From Agapanthus africanus (lineage: Eukaryota > Streptophyta > Magnoliopsida > Asparagales > Amaryllidaceae), in NCBI GenBank assembly GCA_030015575.1, contig CM057342.1, positions 620,897,348 to 620,961,347 on the forward strand: a stretch of DNA of 64,000 nt. Reading direction: 5' to 3'. The notes under the pieces were generated by a model. It saw only the letters and a program-made list of their open reading frames with translations. It was not told the origin of the DNA and did no database searches. The translations under genes and the position numbers were made by a program. Below are positions 22,692-33,280 of this stretch, one piece after another. Position 1 is the stretch's first letter. The number at the start of each line of letters is the position of its first letter.

Positions 22692-25600
22692 TGTAACATT
22701 TCAAAAAAATAAAATATTATTTTTGGGAATTTTTATAATTTAATAATATTTTAATGAATATTTTAATATTTCGGTATAATTAAATACAGATAAATGGGAA
22801 AAAATTTGGAAAAATTATGGAAAATTCTAAAATAGGGTATTTTATGGAATTATACCATTTTTAAGTTTTTATGATTAATTATATGCTAATTTAGTTCTAA
22901 TCGCGATTAAAAATTGCTAATCGGTTTTTTAGCATTTTGTGCAAAACATGCACATATCATTTTTCCACACTTGCTACATTTTCTTACATATTTTGGGTGC
23001 ATAGTTTGTTTTGGGTTTACTATTGTGAGGAGAAGGAAAAGAAAAGGAAAAAGTGAAAGAATGATTAAGAGAGAGAAAGAGTAGGTATGGGGTCAAACCC
23101 TTATTGTGAGCCATCCCCATCATTTCTTTTTCTCATTTTCTCTCCCCTCTCTTCCCATGAGCTGCTGCTGCTACCTCCTCCCCTTTCCCTCCTTCATCTT
23201 CGAGCCCAAAACACCATGAATACAACTCCAAAACCCCATTCCCACTTGACAAAAATTGTTCACAAGCTCGAGAGGAACACATTGGACCTAGAAAGAGAGG
23301 ATTTTGAAGACTTTGAGCAACTCAAGAAAATTCTTGAGTTGCCAAAGGAGGTAATTTCTGCACCATTAGAGTAGTGTTTCAATTCATTATGCATCCATAC
23401 TTGTTTCATATCGATATTGTGTGGTTTTGATGAACTTTGAAAATTCCAAGTTAGGGTTTAGGGTTTGATATGAAATCAAAGGTGAATTGAGGTGTAATTA
23501 GGGACTACAACCCCTGTGGTGATTGATTGGAGACCCAAACCAGAAACTAGAACCCGGAATACGGATTTAGAAAAACGATATCGGGAAAAGCTGTGATTCT
23601 GTGAGTGTATTTGGAAATCTGCTAACACCCGGGTCACCTGAAAATAATTTTGGTTTGACAGGGAGATGTGCAGGCAACTAGGTACCATCACCCAAAGCCC
23701 TTGCCCCTAACCCTTCAACCTGGCTGCCAATTTATCCTTTCTGGCCTCAATTTGCGGCCAGAGCATGGGTTCTGGGATCCGTTTTGGTTCTGTAGCTTTA
23801 TACCCTATAAACTAGACCCTTGGCATATGCAACTTTGACTGATTTCACATAGGGTAGAATCTGGAGTAACTTTCTTATGTTGGCGCGTGATTTTACGACT
23901 TATTTTAACATGGATTTTAGTATTTGATGATTCGTTTCTGTCGGGTGGCGTTTGAACGTCAACGGCAAAGGGTTACTGGTCGTGTTTGCATGCGAGACTA
24001 TAGGTTTTTACCTATGAGAGTAGCGTGTGCCGTTTTGGTTTTCCGATGTGATTTTCATGTTCTTTTGCGATTGTGTTATCCTTATAGGTACCCTACATAA
24101 TGTCGAGGCATTGAAGATGAAGATGGCGGCATCGGCATCGGCACGCGAGAAGCAAGGTGAGTATATTCTATCTACGGGGGAAGTCGGGTGGATGGCGTAT
24201 AGCACCCCCGCAATTTGTGGTGATGTATACGAATACGTATACACACATATATTATTTATATGTTGATTTGAGTTTTTCGATGATAAAGATGGATTCTAGG
24301 TATTCTTGGATTGATTTAAGTGTTAGTTGCGAGACCCTAGAGTAGAGGTTGCACCCACACACACGCACACCCATACTTGCATACATTCTTTCTTTTACCT
24401 GTACGTAGATGTGGATATGTATATGTACACATGGGTATGGGACTATGTGTTCATATACTGGATTTGAGGATAGTACTTGGGATTTGAGATGAGTCGATGA
24501 GATTCGATTTGAGGCGGTGAGATCGGTGATTTGACAGGGTTCGTATTTGAGATACGACATGATATTTTAGCGGGACTTTTGGCGTAGTGTTTCATACACC
24601 TGCATGCATACATAGATGGTATCAGTATTGTACTAGACGTATGGCATTATCCCGGATCATGATATTTGATAAAGATGATGCCAGATGAATACTGTGATTG
24701 ATGTGACTTTGACCCGTACCCAGATTTGGGATGCCGTACGACGGATTTACGTACGAGCTATATATTGATGATAGATCCGCACTCTTGACTTGAAGAGATC
24801 ATATTATAGATATTGTATCGACTGTAATACTTTTAGCGCGGGATCACCAACTGCTATATATATATGTGTGTGTGTGTATCGACTCAGATGTTAGGCGGTT
24901 TCCTTACCTTTTATTTAGCCTGTTAGCTCAGCCCTTTAGTTTGTGTAGTTGTTAGACTAGATTCGATTCCTACCTATTTCAAAACTAACGAATCATTGGT
25001 ATTTTAAAAGACAGCCCAAGGGATTCTACGAATATTTCAAAGGACGCATCTTTTCTTAAAAACACCGTAGCACTTATTTTCAAAACACCACGATTCGTAT
25101 TATTTCAAAAGGCACTACTGTATGACTTATAATTACGTTAAATGCAGATTAGTTATCATTGTGTTTATTATTCAGCTCCCGCACATTATTGCTGTTCGCT
25201 CCGCATCGTATACTTATATTGTGATTTCATATACCATTATTGATATCATGCTGTTAGGACACCAGCACCATTATCGATGATGCGTATGTTCCACGTACAC
25301 TTACTTGCCGGCTCACACACATCATCATCGGTAATTACCATGTCACGTACACTTTAGACAATACTATTTCATCGACATAGCTTGTTAGCTGGTAGTTTCG
25401 ACATAATATTAGTGTACTTGCATTATATGCCAGTTTAGACATTGCAGTTATTACTTGCTACTTCATGCATATTATTATTCACTGTTATGCCGTATTATGG
25501 AGTTTTATACCTATATTCACTGTTTACGTGCTATTGATGATTGGATTTCGGATTTTCCTGAGATTTCCTGGATTTGGGGAAAACCGCAAGTACATTTATA

Positions 25601-26972
25601 AATTTCTTTCTCTCTCTTCTTAAATGAAAATTGCGGTTTTCCCATGATGTATGAGTCGTCTACCATGAGTTTTCATGATTGCTGATGGATTTCGAGACCC
25701 GATTCGAGGAGTTGGATGAACCGTCTCGGGTACATGGTGGGCCCGGTAAGGTACACCGGGGCGAGAAGTCCGAGTTGTATTCGGTGAGCCTGGCATGGGA
25801 GCATTACCTACTGGTGATATTATTTGGACTCGTCAGCTATCCGGAGGATACTGGCCGGAGTCATGAGATGGTTATAGGCCGATCCGTTCTGCGGAGCCTG
25901 AGATATTGATATTTGAGATTTGAGACACCGAGGCATTGAGATTTGATGGTACAGGTTAGTCCGGGCAGCCGGAACTTGAGATATTGAGATATTGGGATTT
26001 ATGTTTTGTGTCGATGCTTAACACGGATTTCTTTGTTGATTTCATTGAGGATACTCCTTTTATATACATTCAGAAATCCCATTAAAATAAAGAAAACAGT
26101 TGTCTCACTCATTGCATTACATTACATTTATACCTCATACATATGATACATTGCTACCTGAGGCACTGACTCGAGCACTGGGATTACACTTATGTTTAGA
26201 TGATTACCCTTGCCAACTTTTTATGCTTCAGACTTTATCATTTGAGGATATTGTTGATCGTATGACCTAGGATTGCGTCATTCATGCGATTTCTGCTCGT
26301 AGAAGTTTTCTATTCACGAGTTGGCAACTCACCCCCGTTGTGCCACAGTTTCTTGCAGGTTTTGCCGTACAGGTTTCATTACGGCTTTGTTGGCACTACT
26401 TCCATTTCCGGGTGATTTGCTAGTAGGTGGGTTCTTTTGCATCAGGACCACCATTGTACCCTTATTTTATTCTGTTGTATCTAGTCACTCCATCAACCAA
26501 ACATGTATTTATTTTAGAGATAGAGACCAGTGATGTTTATTCTTTCGACTTTAGAGTCGCGCGTTGTATTTCTATGGATTTCTTGCTGTTTTGAGTTTCC
26601 TTTTGAGTTTTGATCCTCGCCCTTCGGCGTTGTATATTATTGCTTGCGTGGTTGTGACCGTCGATTGACGAAGAGCTAGTTCCCGCTTGGGGATGCCTTT
26701 ATTCATCATATTTGCTTTATCAGGTTTTGTACCCGTTTGGGGTCAGTATTTACAAAGGAAACTCTGCCGAAATTTCTAGAAAAGACTTGTGATTTTAAAA
26801 ATGCATATTTCGGCGTATGTTGCAAAACTACTTGATTTAAATTGGTTTTTCCTTCACTCTACTACTTTACTTGGTTTGGATTTCTGGGTTTCGACTTACT
26901 TAGATTACATACGCCTCGAGACGTTTCGTAATTTAAGTGCCGGTCATGTTCCGTACTTTTTGGGTCGTGACA
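22692..26972 (+). repeat. LARD-1 3' LTR
   Basis: This second copy of the LTR has the same TG/CA ends and is followed by TCAAT. It differs from the 5' copy by scattered substitutions and small indels, such as a longer TG/TA microsatellite near 24855. Here the stem-loop at 25577-25589 / 25631-25643 is a perfect 13-bp inverted repeat, and the candidate exon donor (GTGAGTAT at 24157) is intact. Confidence 0.93.
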
Positions 26973-26977
26973 TCAAT
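26973..26977. repeat. Target-site duplication of LARD-1 (right)
   Basis: TCAAT follows the 3' LTR end GTGACA and matches 15153-15157. The Tat 3' UTR resumes at 26978. Confidence 0.93.
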
Positions 26978-28480
26978 AAAGGTAAATGATGATTCCATTT
27001 GTAGCAATACTGATGCCAAGATTGGGATCAGATTCCAAATCCCTAACTCACAAAAAATCAGCAAGCAAGGAAAAATATGCATATAAAAATAGCCGAAATG
27101 ATGGGGCAACTCGCAATAAAAATCAGCGAGTAATATATATATATATATATATATATATGCATCTGAAATAGCCAAAATGTTTTGGCAACTCGTAATAAAA
27201 AATAGTGAGTAATGAAAAATGACATAGCTGAAACGATTGGGCACCGTAGAAAATAGCGGAAATGATTAGGCAATCGCGACTTTCGCAATATGAAAAGCTG
27301 AAAGATAGAGCATCGCAGAAATAAAAAATAATAAATAATGAAATAAAAAATTTCTGCCCTGCAAGTAGGTCCATACCGACTCTTGTATACAATCCATAGG
27401 TACAAATGAAAGAAGGGGAACCATAATTTCCCACCATATTTCGTCAAAAGAAGAACCGAGTCTTGATGGCACATCTACGACCTAGAGACTATTTGGACGT
27501 CCTTCTTACTCCTGCAAGGTACAGAAGCGATGTCAACCAGGACCCAAGGGTCAAATAAAAGCGCAGTGACAATAAAATCCTAGCTCTAGATCTTGATGGC
27601 AATATCTACAACATAGAGATCATCTCGACATTCCTCCTCATTCCAGGAGGGTGCAGACGCAACTATCAAATGAAATTGGAGCAATAGCATATTTCTTTCT
27701 CCATACTTCGAATGCGATATATACATTATAGAGATCACACATATGTCTACCTTACTTCAGTAAAGAATCGGTACGACACCAAAACAAAAAAAAACGAAGT
27801 GACGACATCTTCCCAGCTTTGGGTCTTGACGACAACACATATAAAGCCTAAAGACCATCGGAGATCATCCCACCCTAGAAAGGTGCGGGCATGACTCACC
27901 AAGGCTTCAAATTTAGTCTAACCTCAAGTAAAAAGCGCCACGGCAAATACCTAACGGTTGACCTTCTGATGGTAATACGAATATTCTAACGTAAGAAGAT
28001 TACTTGAAGTTGTCTTGTTCAGTCTCAGAAGGGATCAGAGACATGACAGTCAAGGGGCTACTCATGCAGCAACCTAAGGGACTGCATATCGAGAAATATA
28101 TCACCCAACACGACGGTACAATGGATTTAAACCCAGTACCACAAACCTAACAGACACCTGTCATAAAAGAGTGGGGGTTATCTACATTCAACGTTAGGGC
28201 GAGTTTGCCTGTAAACCTAATAGAGGTAAACTAAAAACATTCCGAAATGAGTACATTAACTAGACACTCCGAAATGAGTATATAAACTAAAAACACTCCG
28301 AAATGAGTACATAAACTAGAAACTCCAAAACGAGTAAATAAACTAGTCCTTGCCAGATCAAGACAATCAAGAAAAGAAAAGTACAAATATGAAAGGGAAA
28401 AAGGCTTGTCATTCATCTTCAGAAAAGATTACACAGTGATGATGAGAACGGCTAAAAAACACCACTACATCATCTAAGGT
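26978..28480 (+). repeat. Tat 3' UTR, second half, with several degenerate tandem arrays
   Basis: There are at least three arrays. About 27085-27290 has units built on ATAGCCGAAATGATGGGGCA and a CGCAATAAAAAT word, with an (AT)n run at 27130-27158. About 27455-27900 has three or four diverged units of roughly 110-130 bp containing CTTGATGGCA, CTACAACATAGAGA and CCAGGAGGGTGCAGAC-like words. 28236-28346 has four 28-bp units (CACTCCGAAATGAGTAC). A TATACAATCCATAGG module is near 27390. No gene is seen apart from the antisense ORF downstream. Confidence 0.7.
28236..28346 (+). repeat. 28-bp tandem repeat, four units
   Basis: Units begin near 28236, 28264, 28292 and 28320 with the core CTCCGAAATGAGTA and ATAAACTAGA. 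Small unit changes (GTATATAAAC, AAAACGAGTA) distinguish them. The array lies just beyond the 3' end of the antisense ORF. Confidence 0.85.
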
Positions 28481-28978
28481 CTACAATGCCAAGACGCTAA
28501 ATTCCGGACATGGATTCTCAAACTTAAAGGAAAGTTTGCTTCTGGATTCATTGACCATCTTCTTATGCATCTTCTCCCGAATGCAAATTTCGGGATCACC
28601 GCTGATGTCTTTCTTTCTTTGGTACGAGGATATTATCGCTTTCTGTTGAAAGACGCGGTGCAAAATAGTGACGGGGTCATCTTTCTGTTTTTTCGAAATC
28701 AGGCCCATCAGATATACTGAATGCATCTTGTCTGCAGCGTCATCGAGTGCCTGGAATGGCATAGCCTCATCAAGCTTAGGAAGAGCTTCCCGGATCAATC
28801 CAACGATGATCTTCAAAAGGGCAGAACGACGGGGAAGCAATCGACCGTTGTAATTATCGAAGCGACGCATCACCTCTTCGCATTGGGCCGCAGTGTATTC
28901 TTGGCCTTGAAGGCGACCTTGGATACGAATCTCCTCATAAGAGACAATCTCTTCGAGGTCGTACAAATGACCAGCCAT
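28481..28978 (-). CDS. Antisense extra ORF of Tat element
   Basis: An uninterrupted antisense frame runs from 29113 to 28481. I prefer the start at 28978 (MAGHLYDLEEIVSYEE, 165 codons), because the sequence just upstream on the minus strand, TTCTTTTTAG|GTACTATGG, looks like a 3' splice site, so the extra 45 residues may be intronic or untranslated. The protein is mostly helical in character, rich in charged residues, with no signal peptide or membrane segment that I can see, and I recognise no domain. Extra ORFs, some antisense and placed between pol and the 3' LTR, are described for Tat-lineage elements (work of Macas and colleagues). It is intact while pol has many stops. Function unknown. 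Confidence 0.6.
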   Translation of the reverse strand: MAGHLYDLEEIVSYEEIRIQGRLQGQEYTAAQCEEVMRRFDNYNGRLLPRRSALLKIIVGLIREALPKLDEAMPFQALDDAADKMHSVYLMGLISKKQKDDPVTILHRVFQQKAIISSYQRKKDISGDPEICIREKMHKKMVNESRSKLSFKFENPCPEFSVLAL

Positions 28979-30019
28979 AGTACCTAAAAAGAAACCAGGT
29001 GGACAGTTAGTAATAAAAAATGCTGGAATCGCTAATTCTAAAAAGCCAGTGGACCCTATGAAATCAAAGCGGCGTCTTATTAATGATGGACATGTGCCCA
29101 TTGTGAGAATCAAAAAGGATTCTCATTAAATGAATAGTGGAGTTAAAACTCCCAATATCCCCGAAAGACAGTTCTTTTTTTTAAAAAAAACAATAACAAA
29201 AAATTTAAATCTGGGAAATGGGTATTAAAATCCTAAGGCTCTAAAGAAAGGGGAAATATCCAAGAACAGTAAAAGGAAATTAAAGGGAATAAAATTCCCA
29301 AAATTCTCAAAAGTCAAATCAGAGCTAAGCTTTGCAAAAAAAAACAATAAGGGAATTAATTCCCCCAATGATGGGATTAAATCCCAGAAATCCCCATGTT
29401 AGGAAACTCATGGGTTAAATAATGGAATCAAATTCTAGAAAACTCAAATGTCAGGATTAACAATAGGGTAAAAGCCTAAGAAGAGAATCAAAGATTCTGA
29501 AGAATGTCCATTGACTAAATCTTTGATATGGACATCAAGATCCACGATCTACATAAAAAAAAGGGTTTTTTCCCCTTAAGATCTCCAAAAGATCGATTCA
29601 AGGAAAGAGATAAGCTCTGTTAAATATGTTAATGGGTGAAATACAAAAAAAATACCAAAAGGATATTAAGAGCTAAGCTCTATTCATAGTCCTTACCAAA
29701 AAAATTTTTGCCGGATTTGGCTCTGTTCAAAGAAATTTTGAGGGCAGAGATCTTAGCTCTGAATGAAAATTGAATTCTCAAGGAAAGGAAACTTAACGAA
29801 GAGGATGAAGAAACAGTAGTCACCTCAGGGCAATGGGCCACATTTATAGGACGTGATAAGACCGGTTCAACTTCCTTCTCCGCTAGGGGATCCAACGGTG
29901 GTGAAATTGACACTGTTGTACTCACGTGCAAGCCACGTGAGAGCAACGCTGTGGGGTATTTGTTCCCTTATAAAAAATGGGGAGAAAAGAAAGAGAAAAA
30001 GAATTCCCATAGTTTGGCC

Positions 30020-30290
30020 TTATGTGTTAAACACGCGAGCACTTATATGCAAAGCATATAAACGCTGAAAACTAATAACTAAAGGCTAAACTGGACTTAC
30101 GTGTTAAACATGTGAGCACTTATATGCAAAGTATATAAGCGCTAAAAATAAATAACCAAAAGGGAAAAACTAGACTCACGTGTTAAACACGAGAGCGCTC
30201 ATATGCAAAACTTATGAGCGCTAAATATAAGCAGGTTAAAACCTACACTAGGGTCACGTGTTAAATGCATGAGAACATACTTTTTGAAGC
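30020..30290 (+). repeat. About 76-bp tandem repeat with ACGTG core in Tat 3' LTR
   Basis: Four units each begin with (AC)GTGTTAAACAC or a close variant (near 30024, 30099, 30178 and 30248) and continue with GAGCACTTATATGCAAAG and TATATAAGCGCTAAA. Each start holds a small inverted repeat, GTGTT/AACAC, and most hold an ACGTG (G-box-like) core. They lie 500-800 bases upstream of the TATA box. Confidence 0.75.
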
Positions 30291-30836
30291 ACTAGCTTCA
30301 GATAGAATTGAATTCTATTTTAGGAAAATACTTCCCCTGATCTTTCTAAAAAAAGAAATATTCTCGGTTAAATAGAGAGCCGTTGGATCAAAAATCCAAT
30401 GGTGATTAAAAATCATCAAATGATATAATTAAATTGTATTATAGAAGAATATCTCCCTGATTTTTCTAGAATGAGAAAGATATTCTCTGCTAAACAGAGA
30501 GCAGTTAAATCAAAGATCCAATAACATAATTAAATTCTAATATGGGAAAATATTCTTTCTAAAACAAGAGAGATATGCTCTGTTAAACAGAGAGCCTTTG
30601 GATCAAAAATCCAATGGTGATTAAAAATCATCGTTTAATAGAATAAAATTCTATATATGGGATAATATTTCCCCAATCTTGTTAAAAACAAGAAAATATA
30701 TTCTGTCAAACAGAAATCACTTGATCAAAGATCCAACGGTGGATAAAATTCCCTAAATAATCTTTGAGACCAATTAAATCAATTGGAATCTCTCAATGAG
30801 AGATTTTCTCAAAACTGATCAACAATTTGCCTTGCC

Positions 30837-30846
30837 TATATAAAGG
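30837..30846 (+). promoter_or_regulatory. TATA box of Tat 3' LTR
   Basis: TATATAAAGG is preceded by GCCTTGCC and followed by GACTTCAAGTCTCACA, the same arrangement as at 3371 in the 5' LTR. Confidence 0.7.
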
Positions 30847-31430
30847 ACCTGGGACTTCAAGTCTCACACATGCAAAGAGAGAGAACCCCCCATAACCTTC
30901 TGCAAACAAAAAGACAGAAGTCATAAAGCTAAGAATTTAATTCTCCTTTCAAATAAGATCTCCTTACTCTTTCAAACTTAAGGTAAAGAAAAAAAGATAA
31001 AAATATATCTCCTTTGCCTAGCATAAACAAAAAAAGTGTTTAACCCTTCACAAAAGAACTTAGTTCTTTATGAGGATCTGAGATCCGTAAGAAAAATCTT
31101 CTATAAATTGAGAATTTAATTCTCATCGGGAAGATTCTGTTCTTCAGACTCGAAATTTAGGGAAAAGAACTAGGTAAAAAGAAGAGAGAAAAGAAACATG
31201 TTCCAGGAATTTAATTCCTTTGAAAACAAGGGTTTAGCCCTATAAAGAAATTAGTTCTTATAATAAAAAAACATAGGAACTTATTTCTCAAAGAAAACTT
31301 GATCTCAGATCTTCAAAACAGAGATCTTGATGACCATTAATGGTTAAAATGCCATTAACAGAGATTAAATCTCTAAAAAAAAAAAGAACTCAGCATCATA
31401 CGTGCTTCCTACGTGAGCGCCCAATAAAAA

Positions 31431-31435
31431 AGGAG
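31431..31435. repeat. Presumed left target duplication of Athila-like element
   Basis: AGGAG precedes the LTR start TGATCAGTC. The right partner cannot be checked because the 3' LTR is interrupted by LARD-2. Confidence 0.4.
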
Positions 31436-31704
31436 TGATCAGTCAAAAATATTGCATTTTTAACACATCAATTTCCCTACTCTTTGTGATCATCTAAAGG
31501 TGTTTGGTATAAATATAGCACATATTAGCAATTCGTCTGCAAAATATCAAATAACATGTGATATACATTATAACCGGCATTATGAGGGAAATTGTGTGTT
31601 TATAACTGCACGCATGATATTGTTTATCTCAACACTGTTTGTCAAGATTGTGTGCAAAAAATCCTTCAGGTTAAAGAGCCGGAATCACAAAAAGTTTCGA
31701 TAAA

Positions 31705-31929
31705 ATGCATCAAGGACAAGACTTAAGATCTGGCAGCAACCAAGAAAGAAATGTCAGATTCCAGGTATCAGAAGAAGATCCCAACATTGTTAGAAGAAGA
31801 CCACAGAAATTTCATGAAGTGAGCCCATTATATGGCCACGGCTCCGCGGCCGAGTTGGCCGATCCGCCGCAGTTCCGCGGCCTGGTTAGCTCCTTAGCGC
31901 TCCAAAATCCTCTGGAATATTCCCTGTAA
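31705..31929 (+). other. Short ORF in Athila-like LTR
   Basis: A 74-codon ORF (MHQGQDLRSGSNQERN) occurs also at 37828-38052 in the other LTR with small changes. It lies upstream of the TATA box, within U3, so the element's own transcript would include it only at the 3' end. I recognise no domain and think it is incidental. Confidence 0.25.
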
Positions 31930-32096
31930 CAACCCTAGCTTCCAGAAGACTCTCAATTTCCACGTGGCTTCTTCCAGAAGGCTCTGCATAACAAACTCAC
32001 TCTAGAATAATCCTTGTAACAATCTCATTCTAGAATATTCCCTCTAACAACCTCATTCAAGAATATTCTCTCTAACAAACTCATTCTAGAAGGCTC
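31914..32096 (+). promoter_or_regulatory. Cluster of heat-shock elements upstream of TATA (5' LTR)
   Basis: The heat-shock element consensus is alternating nGAAn/nTTCn units. Perfect three-unit sites are at 32028-32040 (TTCTAGAATATTC) and 32056-32068 (TTCAAGAATATTC). Two-unit or near-perfect sites occur at about 31915 (GGAATATTCC), 31940, 31972, 32001 and 32084. Units repeat about every 28 bases with CTCTAACAACCTCA between them, so the array arose by tandem duplication. It ends about 45 bases before the TATA box. Heat-responsive LTRs with such sites are established for ONSEN (a copia element) in Arabidopsis. Heat control here is inferred. Confidence 0.75.
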
Positions 32097-32139
32097 TCTC
32101 TAACAACCTAGTTTTGGAGGGAAGATTCAAATGAGGTGG

Positions 32140-32149
32140 TTATAAAAAG
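32140..32149 (+). promoter_or_regulatory. TATA box of Athila-like 5' LTR
   Basis: TTATAAAAAG follows GAGGTGG and precedes AGATCTAGATCTAGGG. The other LTR has the same at 38263-38272. The transcript start would be near 32170. Confidence 0.75.
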
Positions 32150-33262
32150 AGATCTAGATCTAGGGTTTTGAGGTTACACAATTAGTGGTGAGTTAGTTAT
32201 ACATTTGGAGCCAAAATTCAAATTCAAGTTGAGTGACACAACTTGATACCAAAACCCTAGCCCAAATTCAAATCCAAGCAAAATCAAGATCATTTTGAGA
32301 AGCAAATCAAGCAAGCAACCATCGATCCTTTATCCACGAAGCCAATCTTCATCCGAGCAAGAGATCCACGACGATCCGCGACTCACGGAGATCGAGCGGA
32401 GCGAAATTCGACGGATCTAGTTACCTCTTCAAAATGAGCGATCAAGAGCAATATCTTGTAACCTCGAATTAAGAGAATGTGTAATTAGTCGTCGATTTAA
32501 TAAAGGTAATAATTGAAATTCTTGTTTTCTTTACATTCTTGCGTTGTGAAATTTCTTTATTTTTGATTCATTTATTTTCATGATGCTCGAGTAAATTCTC
32601 CGTTTGTGGAGGATTCGAGAGAATAGATAGATCTAATGATGATCAAATCTTAATACTAGTCTTAATTCTTATGAGATTTGTGAACCTTAGAAAAAAGAAT
32701 CGTTGATGACCTAATCTGGAGCGAAATGACTTTTTGATTATTTCATTGCAAATTAGGGATCAAATGATTAATGATTTTCTTTGTTAGAGGCTAGATCCGA
32801 ATGATCATGATTGAAAAGACAAGGGATAGAAGGAGAAACCCTAGTTTCTTCAATAGATCCCTAATCTTCATCATAATCATCAATCTAGCTACAAATTATC
32901 AATAGATAAGATTATGAATTATTAGATTCATCATTAACTATTGACTCAATCGAATCCTACAAGCTATTCTACAAATATTGATAACTAAATCAATTGGGAC
33001 ATTTCTTGATTCTTGATTCTAGATCTATTTTCTTTATGTTTCTTGAAATGAAAACTCACAAATCTTGAATCAATTTTCTTCCAATTTTCTTTTATATTTT
33101 CATTTCGACTCATCTAAAACAAGATCAATCAAAACACACATCTCAGTGGACAATCCGTATTCATTAATGCGCTACATCGACACCGTTAATTGATTGCGGT
33201 ATAAATTTCTTTGGTTGTGATTAAAACTTTTCCAAATACACACGAAAATATGACCAATCAAA

Positions 33263-33280
33263 TGGCGTCGTTGCCGGGGA
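33263..33280 (+). promoter_or_regulatory. Athila-like primer-binding site
   Basis: TGGCGTCGTTGCCGGGGA lies two bases after the LTR end. It differs at one position (C to T) from the TGGCGCCGTTGCCGGGGA site that I associate with Athila elements. Confidence 0.8.

Larger units (their letters stand above)
15158..26972 (+). mobile_element. LARD-1: complete non-coding LTR element with giant LTRs
   Basis: Two LTRs of 4274 bp (15158-19431) and 4281 bp (22692-26972) begin TGTAACATTT and end TCGTGACA. They enclose a 3260-bp internal region with a perfect initiator-methionine tRNA primer-binding site and a terminal polypurine tract. TCAAT flanks both ends. No gag, protease, RT or integrase is recognisable. 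This matches the established class of large retrotransposon derivatives (LARDs), described with LTRs of about 4.5 kb and a non-coding internal domain of about 3.5 kb. It must have been mobilised in trans, probably by a gypsy element with the same primer-binding site. It sits inside the 3' UTR of the Tat element. Confidence 0.93.
2890..31435 (+). mobile_element. Tat/Retand-type Ty3/gypsy retrotransposon (degenerate, nested host)
   Basis: The two LTR-like ends (2890 to about 4480, and about 29100-31435) share long stretches, including the TATA box and downstream leader. Between them come gag, protease, RT-RNase H, a second RNase H, integrase with C-terminal domain, a repeat-filled 3' UTR and an antisense ORF. 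This order, with a second RNase H and a long variable 3' UTR, is established for the Tat lineage (Ogre/Retand). LARD-1 (15158-26972) is inserted in the 3' UTR. The left LTR is truncated at a copia junction and the right LTR is cut by an Athila-like insertion, so no target duplication is available. Many in-frame stops show that it is dead. Confidence 0.88.
29100..31435 (+). repeat. Tat 3' end and 3' LTR (cut at its right end)
   Basis: 30355-31435 matches 2890 to about 3960 of the 5' LTR. The exact LTR start is not determined because the 5' copy lacks it; it lies upstream of 30355. The whole segment shares the LTR's palindromic texture (for example GGGAATAAAATTCCC near 29289 and GGGAATTAATTCCC near 29350). 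At 31436 an Athila-like element begins, and the rest of the LTR is not found later in the window. Confidence 0.7.
31436..33260 (+). repeat. Athila-like 5' LTR
   Basis: It starts TGATCAGTC and ends TGACCAATCA two bases before the primer-binding site. It holds a GC-rich cassette (31834-31892), a heat-shock-element cluster (31914-32096), a G-box (CCACGTGGC near 31960), a TATA box at 32140, and a long leader (U5) with TCGTCGATTTAATAAAGG near 32490. The 3' copy (37559-38803) is the same over its length with a few percent differences by eye. Confidence 0.88.

Noticed and set aside
23087-23374. ORF repeated in both LARD-1 LTRs taken as a conserved protein
   Set aside because: LTR copies are identical at insertion, so agreement between them does not show selection.
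27058-27474. 138-codon minus-strand ORF rich in F, Y and I with IYIYIYIY
   Set aside because: It is produced by an (AT)n run and tandem repeats in the Tat 3' UTR; its membrane-like look is a composition effect.
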